A DNA stretch of 64,000 nt from Prevotella sp. (GTDB taxonomy: Bacteria; Bacteroidota; Bacteroidia; Bacteroidales; Bacteroidaceae), in the NCBI GenBank assembly GCA_017449675.1, contig JAFTFG010000003.1, forward strand, positions 1 to 64,000, read 5' to 3'. Of this stretch, positions 6,280 through 14,720 are shown one piece after another (the first letter of the stretch is position 1; the number at the start of each line of letters is the position of its first letter). Under the pieces are notes generated by a model. The model was not told where the DNA came from. It ran no database searches and saw nothing but the letters and a program-made list of their open reading frames with translations. Both the position numbers and the translations under genes were made by a program.

Positions 6280-7668
6280 TTACTTCGCTAATACGTCACT
6301 CGGATAATATATCTTGGCAACTTCTGGATGTTTAGGGGTCTCTCGTAAGAACAGTCCATAATGTATTTCGTGATCTTTTGCAAACGGCAAACCCTTTGCG
6401 ATAGTCTGGAGCCTTTCAAGTTCTTCCTTAGCGTCAATTGGTTGGTTTCCATTCTGCCACTTGCATTCACCCAGGAAAAGGTGTTTGCCATCAAATGACT
6501 CAGCAACAACATCCAATTCTACTGGAAGGTATTGGGCTTTTTCCTCATTGTAGTAGCTGCCCCACCAGCGAGAAGCCATCTGATAAATAATGTCACCGAA
6601 GCCATGTGTACTGATGTAGTTCCTGCACAGTTCTTCCCAGGCCTGACTGGTATAATCGTTCTCCGTCTTTGTCAACACATTCAGGACGGCTGCGCTGTTG
6701 CCCAATTCTATGAGCGAACGATAGGGGAGGACATATCGATAATGGAAACGTAGCAATGGGTCGGAAATATGATATAGTCCTTTTTTGCTTTTCTTCTCGC
6801 TTTCACCAAAAGGAATCTCTTTATTGATAAATCCCAGTTCTTTCAGCCTCGATAACTGTAACGTAATATCTGTGGCCTGCTTTTCTGCACGCGAAGCTAT
6901 CTCTGACAGTTTATTAGCACCATTACCGATAAACGATAGAATGGATGATGCTTGTACAGTATCGCGCATTTCATCATATAACAATTTAGATGGCTCATCA
7001 TATAGCGTTCCTTCTGATGTCAATAATAGGTTCTCGATAGCATCATGAAGGCTGTCATAATTCTCGCGCAATACCCAATATCTTGGAACGCCACCCCAAA
7101 CAGCATACTCTCGCACAGCCTGCTCAGCATCACAACGAAGTGCCTGGCTGATAAAGCTTGGGGCTATGGGTTGCATTTTCATGATTTCGTCGGCACGACC
7201 ATAGAGAGGTTCTTTACTATCAAGGACAAAGCCTTGCATCATCTGCTGTGATGAACCACAGATAATCAAATCGAACTTTAGCTTCTTGTCATCAAGCAGT
7301 TTCTGGAGGATTGAAGGTAGAGCCGGACAGCTCTTAACGAGATAAGGAAATTCATCAAGACACACTGTGATACGATGGTCTACTGATCTGTTTAGACTGA
7401 CGAAAAGCGACTCCCATGTAGGATAACTGGCCATACTGAAGCCTTCGATGCTCATGTCCACCGTAGTAGAGAACAACTGTCGCTGACTTGGCTCTGAGGT
7501 CTTATCTGCCAGGAAATAGATGTCACCACGGCTAAAGTCCATCACTTTTTTTATCAGTGTAGACTTTCCGATACGCCTGCGCCCATATACTGCGATAAAC
7601 TGAGGTTTCTCTCTCTGCAATGCCGTCTGCAATCTTGCAAACTCTTTCTTTCTATCAACGAACTCCAT
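6280..7668 (-). CDS. AAA ATPase with C-terminal DUF234-type nuclease-like domain
   Basis: A 462-residue protein. The N-terminal ATPase (about residues 1-210) has Walker A GRRRIGKST near residues 29-37 and the aspartate-rich strand ITVCLDEFPYL as Walker B, as in the archaeal-type ATP-binding family (ATPase_2/AAA_14). A winged-helix segment follows. The C-terminal domain (about residues 340-455) has ELDVVAESFDGKHLFLGECKW, the E-x-D...G-E-C-K pattern of PD-(D/E)xK-like DUF234 domains. The family is widespread in Bacteroidales genomes and elements; its job is unclear, and DNA-related or defence roles are guesses. It has its own promoter with a palindrome between the two promoter boxes, so it appears to be a separately regulated cargo gene. 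Confidence 0.8.
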   Translation of the reverse strand: MEFVDRKKEFARLQTALQREKPQFIAVYGRRRIGKSTLIKKVMDFSRGDIYFLADKTSEPSQRQLFSTTVDMSIEGFSMASYPTWESLFVSLNRSVDHRITVCLDEFPYLVKSCPALPSILQKLLDDKKLKFDLIICGSSQQMMQGFVLDSKEPLYGRADEIMKMQPIAPSFISQALRCDAEQAVREYAVWGGVPRYWVLRENYDSLHDAIENLLLTSEGTLYDEPSKLLYDEMRDTVQASSILSFIGNGANKLSEIASRAEKQATDITLQLSRLKELGFINKEIPFGESEKKSKKGLYHISDPLLRFHYRYVLPYRSLIELGNSAAVLNVLTKTENDYTSQAWEELCRNYISTHGFGDIIYQMASRWWGSYYNEEKAQYLPVELDVVAESFDGKHLFLGECKWQNGNQPIDAKEELERLQTIAKGLPFAKDHEIHYGLFLRETPKHPEVAKIYYPSDVLAK

Positions 7669-7688
7669 ATTACGCGACTTTTATTGCG

Positions 7689-7720
7689 CAAAGATAGGCT
7701 ATTTTAGCTATCTAACCAAA
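7689..7720 (-). promoter_or_regulatory. ATPase-gene promoter with overlapping operator palindrome
   Basis: Minus-strand TTTG (complement of 7717-7720), 20 nt, TATCTTTG (complement of 7689-7696). The expected leader is about 14 nt to the ATG at 7668. A near-perfect palindrome at 7692-7713 (arms AGATA-G-GCTA and TAGC-TATCT) covers the -7 box and spacer, where a bound repressor would block polymerase. Confidence 0.65.
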
Positions 7721-7744
7721 TCTTTTAGATATAATTAAGAATAT

Positions 7745-7774
7745 ATTTCTACTTTATAATATTTCTACTTTATA
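7745..7774. repeat. 14-bp direct repeat in AT-rich spacer
   Basis: ATTTCTACTTTATA occurs at 7745-7758 and again at 7761-7774, separated by 2 nt. It lies just past the integrase stop, in the gene-free 122 bp before the ATPase promoter. It could be a protein-binding repeat or simple AT-rich drift. Confidence 0.4.
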
Positions 7775-7790
7775 CTTCTAACAATGTCTT

Positions 7791-9323
7791 TTAGCCAATC
7801 AAGTCAATCACGCTCTTCAGTGTTTCGTCCTCGATGTTTCTGTATCGCTTGAATGCCCGGCTTCCATCAACATGACCACTCATACGTCCTATCAGGTTTG
7901 GGTCACTTACTTTGAAATAAGCGTTGCCGATGAAAGTACGTCGTGCAAGGTGCGATGATGCTACTGTATCAATGGGGACCAGTTCGTCCTCACCCGTTCT
8001 GGCATTACGGATAATGACGTTTCGTGTTATTCCCGCTAACTTGAATATCTTTTTAATCGAGTCGTTGTATTTTTGGGCGCTAATAAAAGGGAACAATAGC
8101 CCTTGTGCGCTTACACCTTCATATTTCTTCACCAACTCCATTGCTTTGGGATGAAGTGGTATGCGTGCCTGCACAGCCTGCTCACCATTGTCTTTTGTTT
8201 TGTGAGGTGTGTAGACGAGAATCCCATCAACGATATTCCCTGGCCTAAGTTTTAAGAGGTCGCCCACTCTACAACCAACAAAGCACTGGAAAATGAAAAT
8301 GTCTCTCTGGACACCATATTCAGGAAGGTGAAGCTTACTGATTCCCTTTCGTTCCTCATCCGTCATCTTATCATAGGCGGCAGCCAGATCTGTCTCAGCA
8401 ATGATGTTTCTTTCGTCTATAGTAATATAATAAGGCGTACCAACTTTCTCAGTGCCGATATTGATACCATCGAAAGGACGATTCTTTGTAAAGCCCTCTT
8501 CATAGAACCACATGAAGAGTGACTTTAAACGCTTGGCGCCTTTGATAACAGTGTTTTCGCCCCTATCCTCCAGCTTACAATTACCTTTTGTGACACTGGC
8601 CGGATACTCTGTAAGCAACTTCTTATATAAATCAGGGTATTCTTTGGATAAACTGTATTCATGGCGTAGGTACTCTATAAAGTTTTCAATGTCTTCTCTG
8701 GAAACAGTGTCTATATTGAATACAAACTTCTGACGAGTTGGTTCTGTGGCACGAATAAAGCCCTCAAATCGGGCCACCTCTCGCATCAACACCCTGAAAA
8801 CTTTGGCATGTGAGTAGGAAATCTTCCGCTTGGCAATGTAATCTTCGGCCAGCTCATAGAAAGTCTTTTTTCCCTCTGGTTTGATAATAAACTTGTCTGG
8901 ATTGGAAAATTTGTCACACACAAGTTGAAGCCAATCGCTCGACACATCTACATCCCGATTACTTTCAAACGTATCTATAATGACCTTTTTCAGTTCATCA
9001 AGTCTATGTGCTTGTTCTCGATGGAACTTCACGTCTGGAGTTTCCAGGCGTTGCTTAATAACAACCGAACCATTGGGACGGAGGACGTAGTTGTTCTTGT
9101 CTGCCTTTTCTTGGGTCGCCGTAATAACATTATTCGGCAATCTAACACCCAGTTTCTCGGTTCTTGCTCTGTCTATATTGTATTCAAAGTATTCAGGTGA
9201 GACAAAGATGTGGCTCTTAGCTCTTACGCTGAACTTTCTCCCCAGGAAGAAACGAATCAGGATTTCACTCATACCCGTTTCTTTCTGAACCTTACTTGAT
9301 AACCTTAATTCAACTTGTGCCAT
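7791..9323 (-). CDS. Tyrosine-type site-specific integrase
   Basis: A phage-integrase-family recombinase of 510 residues if started at MAQVELRL (9323). The frame is open to an upstream ATG at 9401 (536 residues), but the extra 26 residues lack any domain. The order is an arm-type N-terminal domain, a SAM-like core-binding domain (about 190-290), then the catalytic domain. Catalytic residues are visible as Arg in CFVGCRVGDLL, Lys in PHKTKDNGE, His and Arg in SSHLARRTF, Gly-His in MSGHVDG and Tyr in FKRYRNIED. It would excise and integrate the element. It is the rightmost element gene and faces inward, so the attachment junction should lie just upstream, between about 9430 and 9690. The promoter at 9424-9455 would give a 94-nt leader to 9323 or a 16-nt leader to 9401, so the start is uncertain. 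Confidence 0.9.
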   Translation of the reverse strand: MAQVELRLSSKVQKETGMSEILIRFFLGRKFSVRAKSHIFVSPEYFEYNIDRARTEKLGVRLPNNVITATQEKADKNNYVLRPNGSVVIKQRLETPDVKFHREQAHRLDELKKVIIDTFESNRDVDVSSDWLQLVCDKFSNPDKFIIKPEGKKTFYELAEDYIAKRKISYSHAKVFRVLMREVARFEGFIRATEPTRQKFVFNIDTVSREDIENFIEYLRHEYSLSKEYPDLYKKLLTEYPASVTKGNCKLEDRGENTVIKGAKRLKSLFMWFYEEGFTKNRPFDGINIGTEKVGTPYYITIDERNIIAETDLAAAYDKMTDEERKGISKLHLPEYGVQRDIFIFQCFVGCRVGDLLKLRPGNIVDGILVYTPHKTKDNGEQAVQARIPLHPKAMELVKKYEGVSAQGLLFPFISAQKYNDSIKKIFKLAGITRNVIIRNARTGEDELVPIDTVASSHLARRTFIGNAYFKVSDPNLIGRMSGHVDGSRAFKRYRNIEDETLKSVIDLIG

Positions 9324-9423
9324 ATCATTTTTCTTTTTAATTGCTTGTTTATCTCCCAGAAAATCCTTACCTTTGCAGGAAATTAAAGAGATCATTAACA
9401 TTATGAAACGCTTAAGTCGGGTG

Positions 9424-9479
9424 CAAAGGTAAGAAAATTGCCGCTAAAACCCAAACAATTTTTGGCGGTTTTTTGGCGG
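9424..9479 (-). promoter_or_regulatory. Integrase promoter with adjacent tandem repeats
   Basis: Minus-strand TTTG (complement of 9452-9455), 20 nt, TACCTTTG (complement of 9424-9431). Directly upstream of the -33 box are two tandem copies of TTTTTGGCGG (9459-9468 and 9470-9479). The first can also pair imperfectly with CCGCTAAAA at 9441-9449. These may be integrase arm sites or an operator. Confidence 0.6.
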
Positions 9480-9687
9480 TTTATTTTTTATATAGCATTA
9501 TTGATTTATACTTATACCCATATTGATTGGTTTGTTAAACTGTTGAAATTTAGAGCATTAAGTAAATAATTATCAATTTTGGTATATTACGATATAACAT
9601 AAAGTCGTCGCCTCATCCCGACACAAGGCGACAAGTGAGACTTTTCACTTGTTGCTTTTTTATAAGAAAAACACGATTAAGAACCAA
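9480..9687. other. Probable element-chromosome junction region (one att site expected)
   Basis: Gene-free, AT-rich to about 9600, then GC-richer. The integrase promoter lies to its left and the xylan-locus sigma gene to its right, so one att site should be inside it. No tRNA or tmRNA 3' end is recognisable. The partner att copy lies outside the window, so the crossover cannot be placed. Confidence 0.45.
9628..9661 (+). terminator. Rho-independent terminator on the plus strand
   Basis: Stem GCGACAAGTGA (9628-9638) with TCACTTGTTGC (9645-9655), one G-T pair, then a run of T at 9656-9661. No plus-strand gene precedes it here. It may be a leftover host terminator separated from its gene by the element. 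An alternative stem (GTCGCC near 9606-9611 with GGCGAC at 9627-9632) overlaps and excludes its left arm. Confidence 0.7.
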
Positions 9688-10188
9688 TCAGACACACGCC
9701 TTTAACTGATGACGAACCACCTTGCGAGCGAGGCCTAATCGGTTTTCAATGCGCTTATAGTCTTCCCCTAACTCTTTAGAAATCTCACTGACTCTCATAC
9801 CATCATAGATATGGAGACGATAGGCTTTCCTGCAATCTTCCGGCAGGTAAGCCAACGACCGCTCCAAGCGTTCCATAATCTGTCGGGCGGAAAATACTGA
9901 TTCCACTGTTTCGTCCGTATGATCGGAACGACGGACATAATACTCATACGCCTCATAGGTATGACGATGCCGATAATAATCCGCTATCAGATGCCGCGCC
10001 ATCGTATATACCAAACCGGGAAGTGTTTGTATTGTTGTCAACTGATGACCATTTATAAGACGGAGGAAGAGGTCTTGGACAATATCCTTGGCCTCATCCT
10101 CATCTTTGATCCGCAATGCGACAAAATCTACGATTTCATCGCGATGCAAACAGTAATAGTATGATATAAGTTGTCTGGTATCACTCAC
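9688..10188 (-). CDS. ECF-type RNA polymerase sigma factor
   Basis: A 166-residue sigma-70 family protein of ECF size. Region 2 includes DEDEAKDIVQDLFLRL and LPGLVYTMARHLIADYYR (about residues 28-75). Region 4 includes LPEDCRKAYRLHIYDGMRVSEISKELG (about residues 115-145), with the usual HTH. Its start is 15 bp after the GH43 stop, so it appears to be the last gene of the xylanase operon. In Bacteroidetes, ECF factors in glycan loci are normally paired with a FecR-type anti-sigma and SusC/SusD genes. None is present, and the next DNA is the integrated element. Either this factor works alone, or its partner was separated by the insertion. Confidence 0.9.
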   Translation of the reverse strand: MSDTRQLISYYYCLHRDEIVDFVALRIKDEDEAKDIVQDLFLRLINGHQLTTIQTLPGLVYTMARHLIADYYRHRHTYEAYEYYVRRSDHTDETVESVFSARQIMERLERSLAYLPEDCRKAYRLHIYDGMRVSEISKELGEDYKRIENRLGLARKVVRHQLKACV

Positions 10189-10203
10189 AATCAGAACGAT
10201 TCT

Positions 10204-11241
10204 TTATTCATTAACTACCTTTTGGATAGTTCCATCCTCATTGTAGAATAAACGTTGTACCTTCAGACTGCGCAGATGAGTCACATCATTAGAGGGGACA
10301 CAGTCATGATAGAAGAGATACCACTGCCCCTTGTATTCCACAATGCTGTGATGTGTCGTCCAACCGACTACCGGCTCCAAGATGACTCCCTGATAGGTGA
10401 AGGGACCATAAGGGTTATCACCAATGGCATAACAGAGGAAATGACTGTCGCCAGTGGAATAAGAGAAATAATACTTCCCATGATATTTGTGCATCCATGA
10501 GGCCTCAAAGAAACGATGGGGATCGCCAGCCTTCAACGGTTCCCCGTTCTTGTCGAGGATGACGACAGGACGTGGAGCCTCCGCAAACTGCAGTACGTCA
10601 TCGCTCATACGGACAACTCCGCTATGGATGGCTGGTGCGTCGGCTGTAGCGAAGAGTTCACCCTTATGGTCAGGTGCCGCACCTAAGTCGATGAGTCCGT
10701 TATCATCACCATACTTACCGAAAACCGGCGCGAAACCGTTTGGCAGCGGATGCCACCATTGCAATTGTCCACCCCACAGTCCGCCAAAGTAGCAGTATAT
10801 CTGTCCGTCATCGTCTTTGAACACACAGGGATCAATAGAGAAAGAACCACGGATAGGCTGCTCCTGTGGAACGAAAGGACCCTCGGGTTTGTCAGCAACG
10901 GCAACACCCAAGCGGAACACACCATCATATGCCTTTGCGGAGAAAATGAGATAGAACTTACCATCTTTCTCTATGACATCATTATCCCACATCTGCTTCT
11001 CAGCCCAAGGCACATCCTTGACATCGAGAATCACACCGTGGTCGGTAGCCTCATCGTTCTCCACATCATTGAAGGAGAGTACATGGTAGTCTTTCATCTG
11101 GAAATGCCCTCCATCATCGTCGAAACACTCGCCAGCATCCCAGTCATGACTGGGATACACATACAGTTTGCCATTAAACACATTGGCCGAAGGATCAGCC
11201 ATATAGTCATTGGGGAAAAGATAACGTGGTAATTTTGCCAT
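10204..11241 (-). CDS. xynB: GH43 beta-xylosidase/arabinofuranosidase, cytoplasmic
   Basis: A 345-residue glycoside hydrolase of family 43 consisting only of the five-bladed catalytic domain. The general-base Asp is in DYMADPSANVF (about residue 16), the modulating Asp in SFSIDPCVFKDDDG (about 137), and the acid Glu in FFEASWMHKYHGKYYFSYS (about 245). There is no signal peptide (MAKLPRYLF), so it should act in the cytoplasm on imported xylo-oligosaccharides, releasing xylose and/or arabinose. It starts 23 bp after the GH10 stop. A GH10-GH43 pair with a symporter, esterase and regulator matches the layout I know for the Prevotella bryantii xylanase cluster, hence the symbol; substrate preference within GH43 cannot be read from sequence alone. 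Confidence 0.87.
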   Translation of the reverse strand: MAKLPRYLFPNDYMADPSANVFNGKLYVYPSHDWDAGECFDDDGGHFQMKDYHVLSFNDVENDEATDHGVILDVKDVPWAEKQMWDNDVIEKDGKFYLIFSAKAYDGVFRLGVAVADKPEGPFVPQEQPIRGSFSIDPCVFKDDDGQIYCYFGGLWGGQLQWWHPLPNGFAPVFGKYGDDNGLIDLGAAPDHKGELFATADAPAIHSGVVRMSDDVLQFAEAPRPVVILDKNGEPLKAGDPHRFFEASWMHKYHGKYYFSYSTGDSHFLCYAIGDNPYGPFTYQGVILEPVVGWTTHHSIVEYKGQWYLFYHDCVPSNDVTHLRSLKVQRLFYNEDGTIQKVVNE

Positions 11242-11264
11242 AGTCAGTAATTGTTAATATGTTA

Positions 11265-12524
11265 CTATTTTCTGTTCTTCGTAGTTTTCTTCGTGTCTGA
11301 AGGTTGTGGTTTCACCAGATTGATCAGAGCCTGAATGAAAGATTTTGGCTGGTTCTGGCGATCAAATAATGTCGCATAATCAGTACGTCCCTTGATAGGA
11401 AAGTCATTACGCCATGAACTGGCATCATTCAGACACCAGAAACTGATTCGCTGAATATCCTGATGATGACTCAACAACATCCGATAAAAATCTACCCAGA
11501 ACTGCTCCAGTTTTTCCTCCTGTGCCTTGGGTAGTCCCTCCTTATAGGGATCCATTTCCGGACGATAGGCAAACTTATCACTGATATTTGCACCAGAGAA
11601 GCCATAAGGATTCGGCAAGACAGAGATATCCAACTCGGAGAAAAATGTCTTCACACCTAATGCAGCGAGGGTAGTGATAGAATGGTCGTATTGTTTGATT
11701 ACACTATTGTCTACATTATCCTCCAAGATCATATGTCCCTGCATTCCGATGGCTGTTACGGGCAGGCCCTGTTGAATCAGCGGACGGAAGAACCGGGCAA
11801 CCCCCTCCACCTTTGCAGCCTTGTTCATGGAGAAGTCATTATAGTAAAGTTCAATAGAGGGATCGGCTTCATGCGCATATTGAAACGCAAGGGGGATATA
11901 GTCAGTACCCAATATCTCCCAGAAAAGACTCTTTCGAGGGGTTCCGTCATCCTCAAAAGCCTCGTTAACCACATCCCAGGCATCCACCCGACCTTTGAAA
12001 TGGTTGACGATGGTATAAATATGTTCACGCATACGCTTCTTCAGTACGTCTGGAGACACCAAGTTTCCCTGATCGTCATAATGAAACCATGGGGCACACT
12101 GTGAATGCCAAATTAAGGCATGCCCCATCACCTTCAGTCCAGCCGCCCTAGCCTTGTCGACAAATTTATCAGCCAATGTGAAGTCATAGACACCTTCCTT
12201 GGGATGCACCACCTCACATTTCATACAGTTCTCTGCCACCACCCAGTTGAAATTATTGACAATGAGTGGCCAATCTGCCGTCTGGTCATTACTGATGTGT
12301 CCTGTTACATCAAATGTATTGGATCCATCCCGGTCTGCTTCTACTTGCCACTGATTGACACTGACCCCCGTATACCAATAGTCACGGTAGGCATCCTTCA
12401 GTGTCTCGGTAGTCTGTTTGAGGCAGCATGCCCCATCCCCACTTCCCAGTGAGGATTGGGCAGATACTACTTCAGTTGTAATCACTGAAAACAATACAAC
12501 TACTAACCTAAAAATCTTTTTCAT
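11265..12524 (-). CDS. xynA: GH10 endo-1,4-beta-xylanase, secreted
   Basis: A 419-residue family 10 xylanase starting at MKKIFRLVVVLFSV (12524), a normal signal peptide ending near TEVVSAQ. An upstream in-frame ATG at 12554 is rejected because the -7 promoter box at 12567-12574 would leave it almost at the transcription start. The TIM-barrel domain shows HALIWHSQ (substrate-binding His/Trp), the acid/base Glu in WDVVNEAF and the nucleophile Glu in FFSELDIS, then SFWCLNDASSW. A roughly 30-residue loop follows the nucleophile strand (PNPYGFSGANISDKFAY), as in other Bacteroidales GH10 enzymes. It cuts xylan backbone outside the cytoplasm. First gene of the GH10-GH43-sigma operon. Confidence 0.93.
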   Translation of the reverse strand: MKKIFRLVVVLFSVITTEVVSAQSSLGSGDGACCLKQTTETLKDAYRDYWYTGVSVNQWQVEADRDGSNTFDVTGHISNDQTADWPLIVNNFNWVVAENCMKCEVVHPKEGVYDFTLADKFVDKARAAGLKVMGHALIWHSQCAPWFHYDDQGNLVSPDVLKKRMREHIYTIVNHFKGRVDAWDVVNEAFEDDGTPRKSLFWEILGTDYIPLAFQYAHEADPSIELYYNDFSMNKAAKVEGVARFFRPLIQQGLPVTAIGMQGHMILEDNVDNSVIKQYDHSITTLAALGVKTFFSELDISVLPNPYGFSGANISDKFAYRPEMDPYKEGLPKAQEEKLEQFWVDFYRMLLSHHQDIQRISFWCLNDASSWRNDFPIKGRTDYATLFDRQNQPKSFIQALINLVKPQPSDTKKTTKNRK

Positions 12525-12560
12525 ATAACTTATGTCTGCTGATAAAATAATCATTTATTT

Positions 12561-12634
12561 CTGCTGCAAAATTAGCACTTTATTCGCAAACCTTCATTTC
12601 AATTTGTTACAGAAACCTACCATTTTTGTTTCAT
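12561..12634 (-). promoter_or_regulatory. Xylanase operon promoter and 74-bp conserved operator block
   Basis: The -7 box TAATTTTG (complement of 12567-12574) lies 43 bp before the GH10 start, and no TTTG sits at the right place for a -33 box, as expected of an activated promoter. The upstream part holds TGTTACAG (12605-12612) and TGTTTCAT (12627-12634), 22 bp apart. The whole block aligns without gaps to 16162-16235 upstream of the symporter (61 of 74 positions identical). It probably binds the regulator encoded at 16342-18864. Confidence 0.75.
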
Positions 12635-12656
12635 ACTTTTAAAAAAATGGACTTTT

Positions 12657-12689
12657 TTTGCCCTGTAATTGACTTTTTTACTATTTTTG
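12657..12689 (+). promoter_or_regulatory. Promoter of the esterase gene
   Basis: TTTG at 12657-12660, 21 nt, TATTTTTG at 12682-12689, with the ATG at 12707. The conserved operator pair (12605-12634) lies 22 bp upstream, so both divergent genes could share it. Confidence 0.7.
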
Positions 12690-12706
12690 CAACAAATTAA
12701 CAGGTT

Positions 12707-14662
12707 ATGAAAGTCAAACTAATAACTCTTATTACAATGATGCTTGGTGTGGCATGTATCTCCCACGCTAAAGTTCAACTACCTCAATTGTTCCAGTCGG
12801 GTATGGTTATCCAACGCGGGAGCCCCATCCCCATCTGGGGAAAGGCTGATGCCAAGGAAAAAGTTATCGTTCGCATCAATAAACACCAGGTGGCGACGAT
12901 GGCTGACGAGAATGGACATTTCCGCATTGACTTACCGCCAATGAAAGCCGGAGGCCCTTACACCATGATGGTGGGCGATGTCGTACTGACCAATGTGTTG
13001 GTGGGTGACGTATGGTTATGCTCCGGTCAGTCGAACGTGGATGTGACCATTGAACGAGTTTACCCTCAATATCCCGATGAAATCGACCATTTCTCCAATG
13101 ACAAGATTCGTCTGTTCCGTGTTCAGAATGAGACAAACACCCATGGTGTACAAGATGATATCCGCCCTACACCTATCAACTGGAAAGCCCTAAACAAGCA
13201 AAACGCATGGCAGTTTTCGGCCTTGGGCACATTCCTCGGTATACGACAATTCGAGCAGACTGGTGTTCCACAAGGCATCATTGTCAACAGTTGGGGAGGA
13301 ACCCCTATCGAAGCATGGATCTCTGCCGATTCGCTTATGAAGGACTATCCCATGCTGATTACAAAAACTGCATTCTATCAGAATGACAATTATGTAAAGA
13401 CACTGATGCAGGCAAACGATGAAGCCAACAAGCAATGGGACGAGTTGCTCAATAAACTTGACGGCACACAGTCGTATCCCCTTCTTTCTTGCCAAGACTC
13501 CGACTGGAAGACCATCGACCAAAACAATTGGAGTTGGCATGAAACGGGTTCTGTATGGCTCCGCCAGCACGTGACCATCGACAAGGCTCATGCAGGAAGA
13601 CCTGCACGACTGTTGCTTGGGACGCTTTTCGATCAGGATATCACCTATCTGAATGGTAAAGAGGTTGGACATACCTACTATCAGTATCCTCCACGTCGCT
13701 ATGATATTCCAGAAGGACTACTTCAAGAGGGCGACAATGTCATCACCATACGCTTCATCAATAAATACGGTGCTGCGCATTTCATTCCTGAGAAGCCCTA
13801 CATGTTTGCTTTTGGAGATGACCGCTTCTCGCAGAATCCTATGCCGAAAGATGTGATTCCTCTTAGTAATACATGGAAGTTCCATGTAGGTGCAGAAATG
13901 CCTTCTTGTCCCAGTAGTGACGTGTCGCTTCAGAATCTGCCAACGACCTTATACAATGCCGTCGTATATCCCCTTGCCCCTTTTGCCATCAATGGTATTG
14001 TCTGGTATCAGGGCGAGTCAAACACAGGCAACCCTGCCCCTTATGCTGATTATCTAAAGAAGATGATAGGTTGTTGGCGCGACTGTTGGAAGGACCCGAA
14101 AATGCCTTTTGTCATCGTTCAGTTGGCAAATTATGACGGTCGTCAGCAAACAGGGTTCCCACGTCCTATAACTCCACAGACAGAACCTGTGAACAGTGGA
14201 TGGGCTCAGTTGCGTGAGGCACAACGCCTGGTGGCGAAGGAAGATCCCTATGCCGAGTTGGCTGTTATTAACGACCTCGGTGAGACTGTCGATATCCATC
14301 CACTCCGCAAGAAAGAGGTTGCCGAGCGCATCGGTCTCTGCTTTGACCATTTAGTATTTAAAAACAAAAAGATTAAACTATCACCAGAAATAGTTTCAGT
14401 CGATGTCAGTGGAATCGCTATTCAACTCACTCTCGACCAGCCCATCCAGGAAGGGGAACTCCATACCTTTGAGGTTGCCGATGAGGGCAATTCTATTCAC
14501 AATGTACCTGCTGTGGGCAAGGGAAACATTATTACTATTCTCAACACTCCTTTTACCCCTCGTCTTGTCCGTTACGCATGGAAAGACAATCCCCTTGATG
14601 CCAATGTACGCTCACTTAGCGGGTTGCCAATGTCATCATTTGAACTGAAGATAACAAAATAA
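12707..14662 (+). CDS. Sialate O-acetylesterase-type (SGNH) esterase, probable acetyl-xylan esterase
   Basis: A 651-residue secreted protein with signal peptide MKVKLITLITMMLGVACISHA. The SASA-type SGNH hydrolase domain is interrupted by a beta-sandwich insert (about residues 270-400, including ARLLLGTLFDQDITYLNGKEVG). The nucleophile block is GDVWLCSGQSNV near residue 106, where most relatives have SGQSNM. The Gly/Asn blocks include VNSWGGTPIEAW and GIVWYQGESNTGN, and the Asp-His pair is GETVDIHPLRK. The architecture matches multidomain xylan acetylesterases such as family CE20. Placement in the xylan locus, divergent from the xylanase and sharing its operator, supports removal of acetyl groups from xylo-oligosaccharides. 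The position corresponds to the xynE esterase of the P. bryantii cluster. Confidence 0.85.
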   Translation: MKVKLITLITMMLGVACISHAKVQLPQLFQSGMVIQRGSPIPIWGKADAKEKVIVRINKHQVATMADENGHFRIDLPPMKAGGPYTMMVGDVVLTNVLVGDVWLCSGQSNVDVTIERVYPQYPDEIDHFSNDKIRLFRVQNETNTHGVQDDIRPTPINWKALNKQNAWQFSALGTFLGIRQFEQTGVPQGIIVNSWGGTPIEAWISADSLMKDYPMLITKTAFYQNDNYVKTLMQANDEANKQWDELLNKLDGTQSYPLLSCQDSDWKTIDQNNWSWHETGSVWLRQHVTIDKAHAGRPARLLLGTLFDQDITYLNGKEVGHTYYQYPPRRYDIPEGLLQEGDNVITIRFINKYGAAHFIPEKPYMFAFGDDRFSQNPMPKDVIPLSNTWKFHVGAEMPSCPSSDVSLQNLPTTLYNAVVYPLAPFAINGIVWYQGESNTGNPAPYADYLKKMIGCWRDCWKDPKMPFVIVQLANYDGRQQTGFPRPITPQTEPVNSGWAQLREAQRLVAKEDPYAELAVINDLGETVDIHPLRKKEVAERIGLCFDHLVFKNKKIKLSPEIVSVDVSGIAIQLTLDQPIQEGELHTFEVADEGNSIHNVPAVGKGNIITILNTPFTPRLVRYAWKDNPLDANVRSLSGLPMSSFELKITK

Positions 14663-14667
14663 AAAGT

Positions 14668-14697
14668 AAGGCTGCTTCCACATGAGAAAGCAGCCTT
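14668..14697. terminator. Bidirectional terminator between esterase and symporter genes
   Basis: Perfect 10-bp stem AAGGCTGCTT (14668-14677) and AAGCAGCCTT (14688-14697), followed by TCTTTAT on plus and preceded by AAAAAGT, which gives a T-run on minus. It lies between two convergent stop codons. Confidence 0.82.
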
Positions 14698-14720
14698 CTT
14701 TATGTTAAGGTAGGAAGTGA

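Noticed and set aside
9344..9375. Plus-strand promoter-like CTTG-N20-TACCTTTG within the extended integrase frame
   Set aside because: No plus-strand gene follows, the -33 word is imperfect, and such matches are expected by chance in AT-rich DNA.
12525..12554. Upstream ATG of the xylanase frame
   Set aside because: It would put ten polar residues before a perfect signal peptide and lies at the predicted transcription start.
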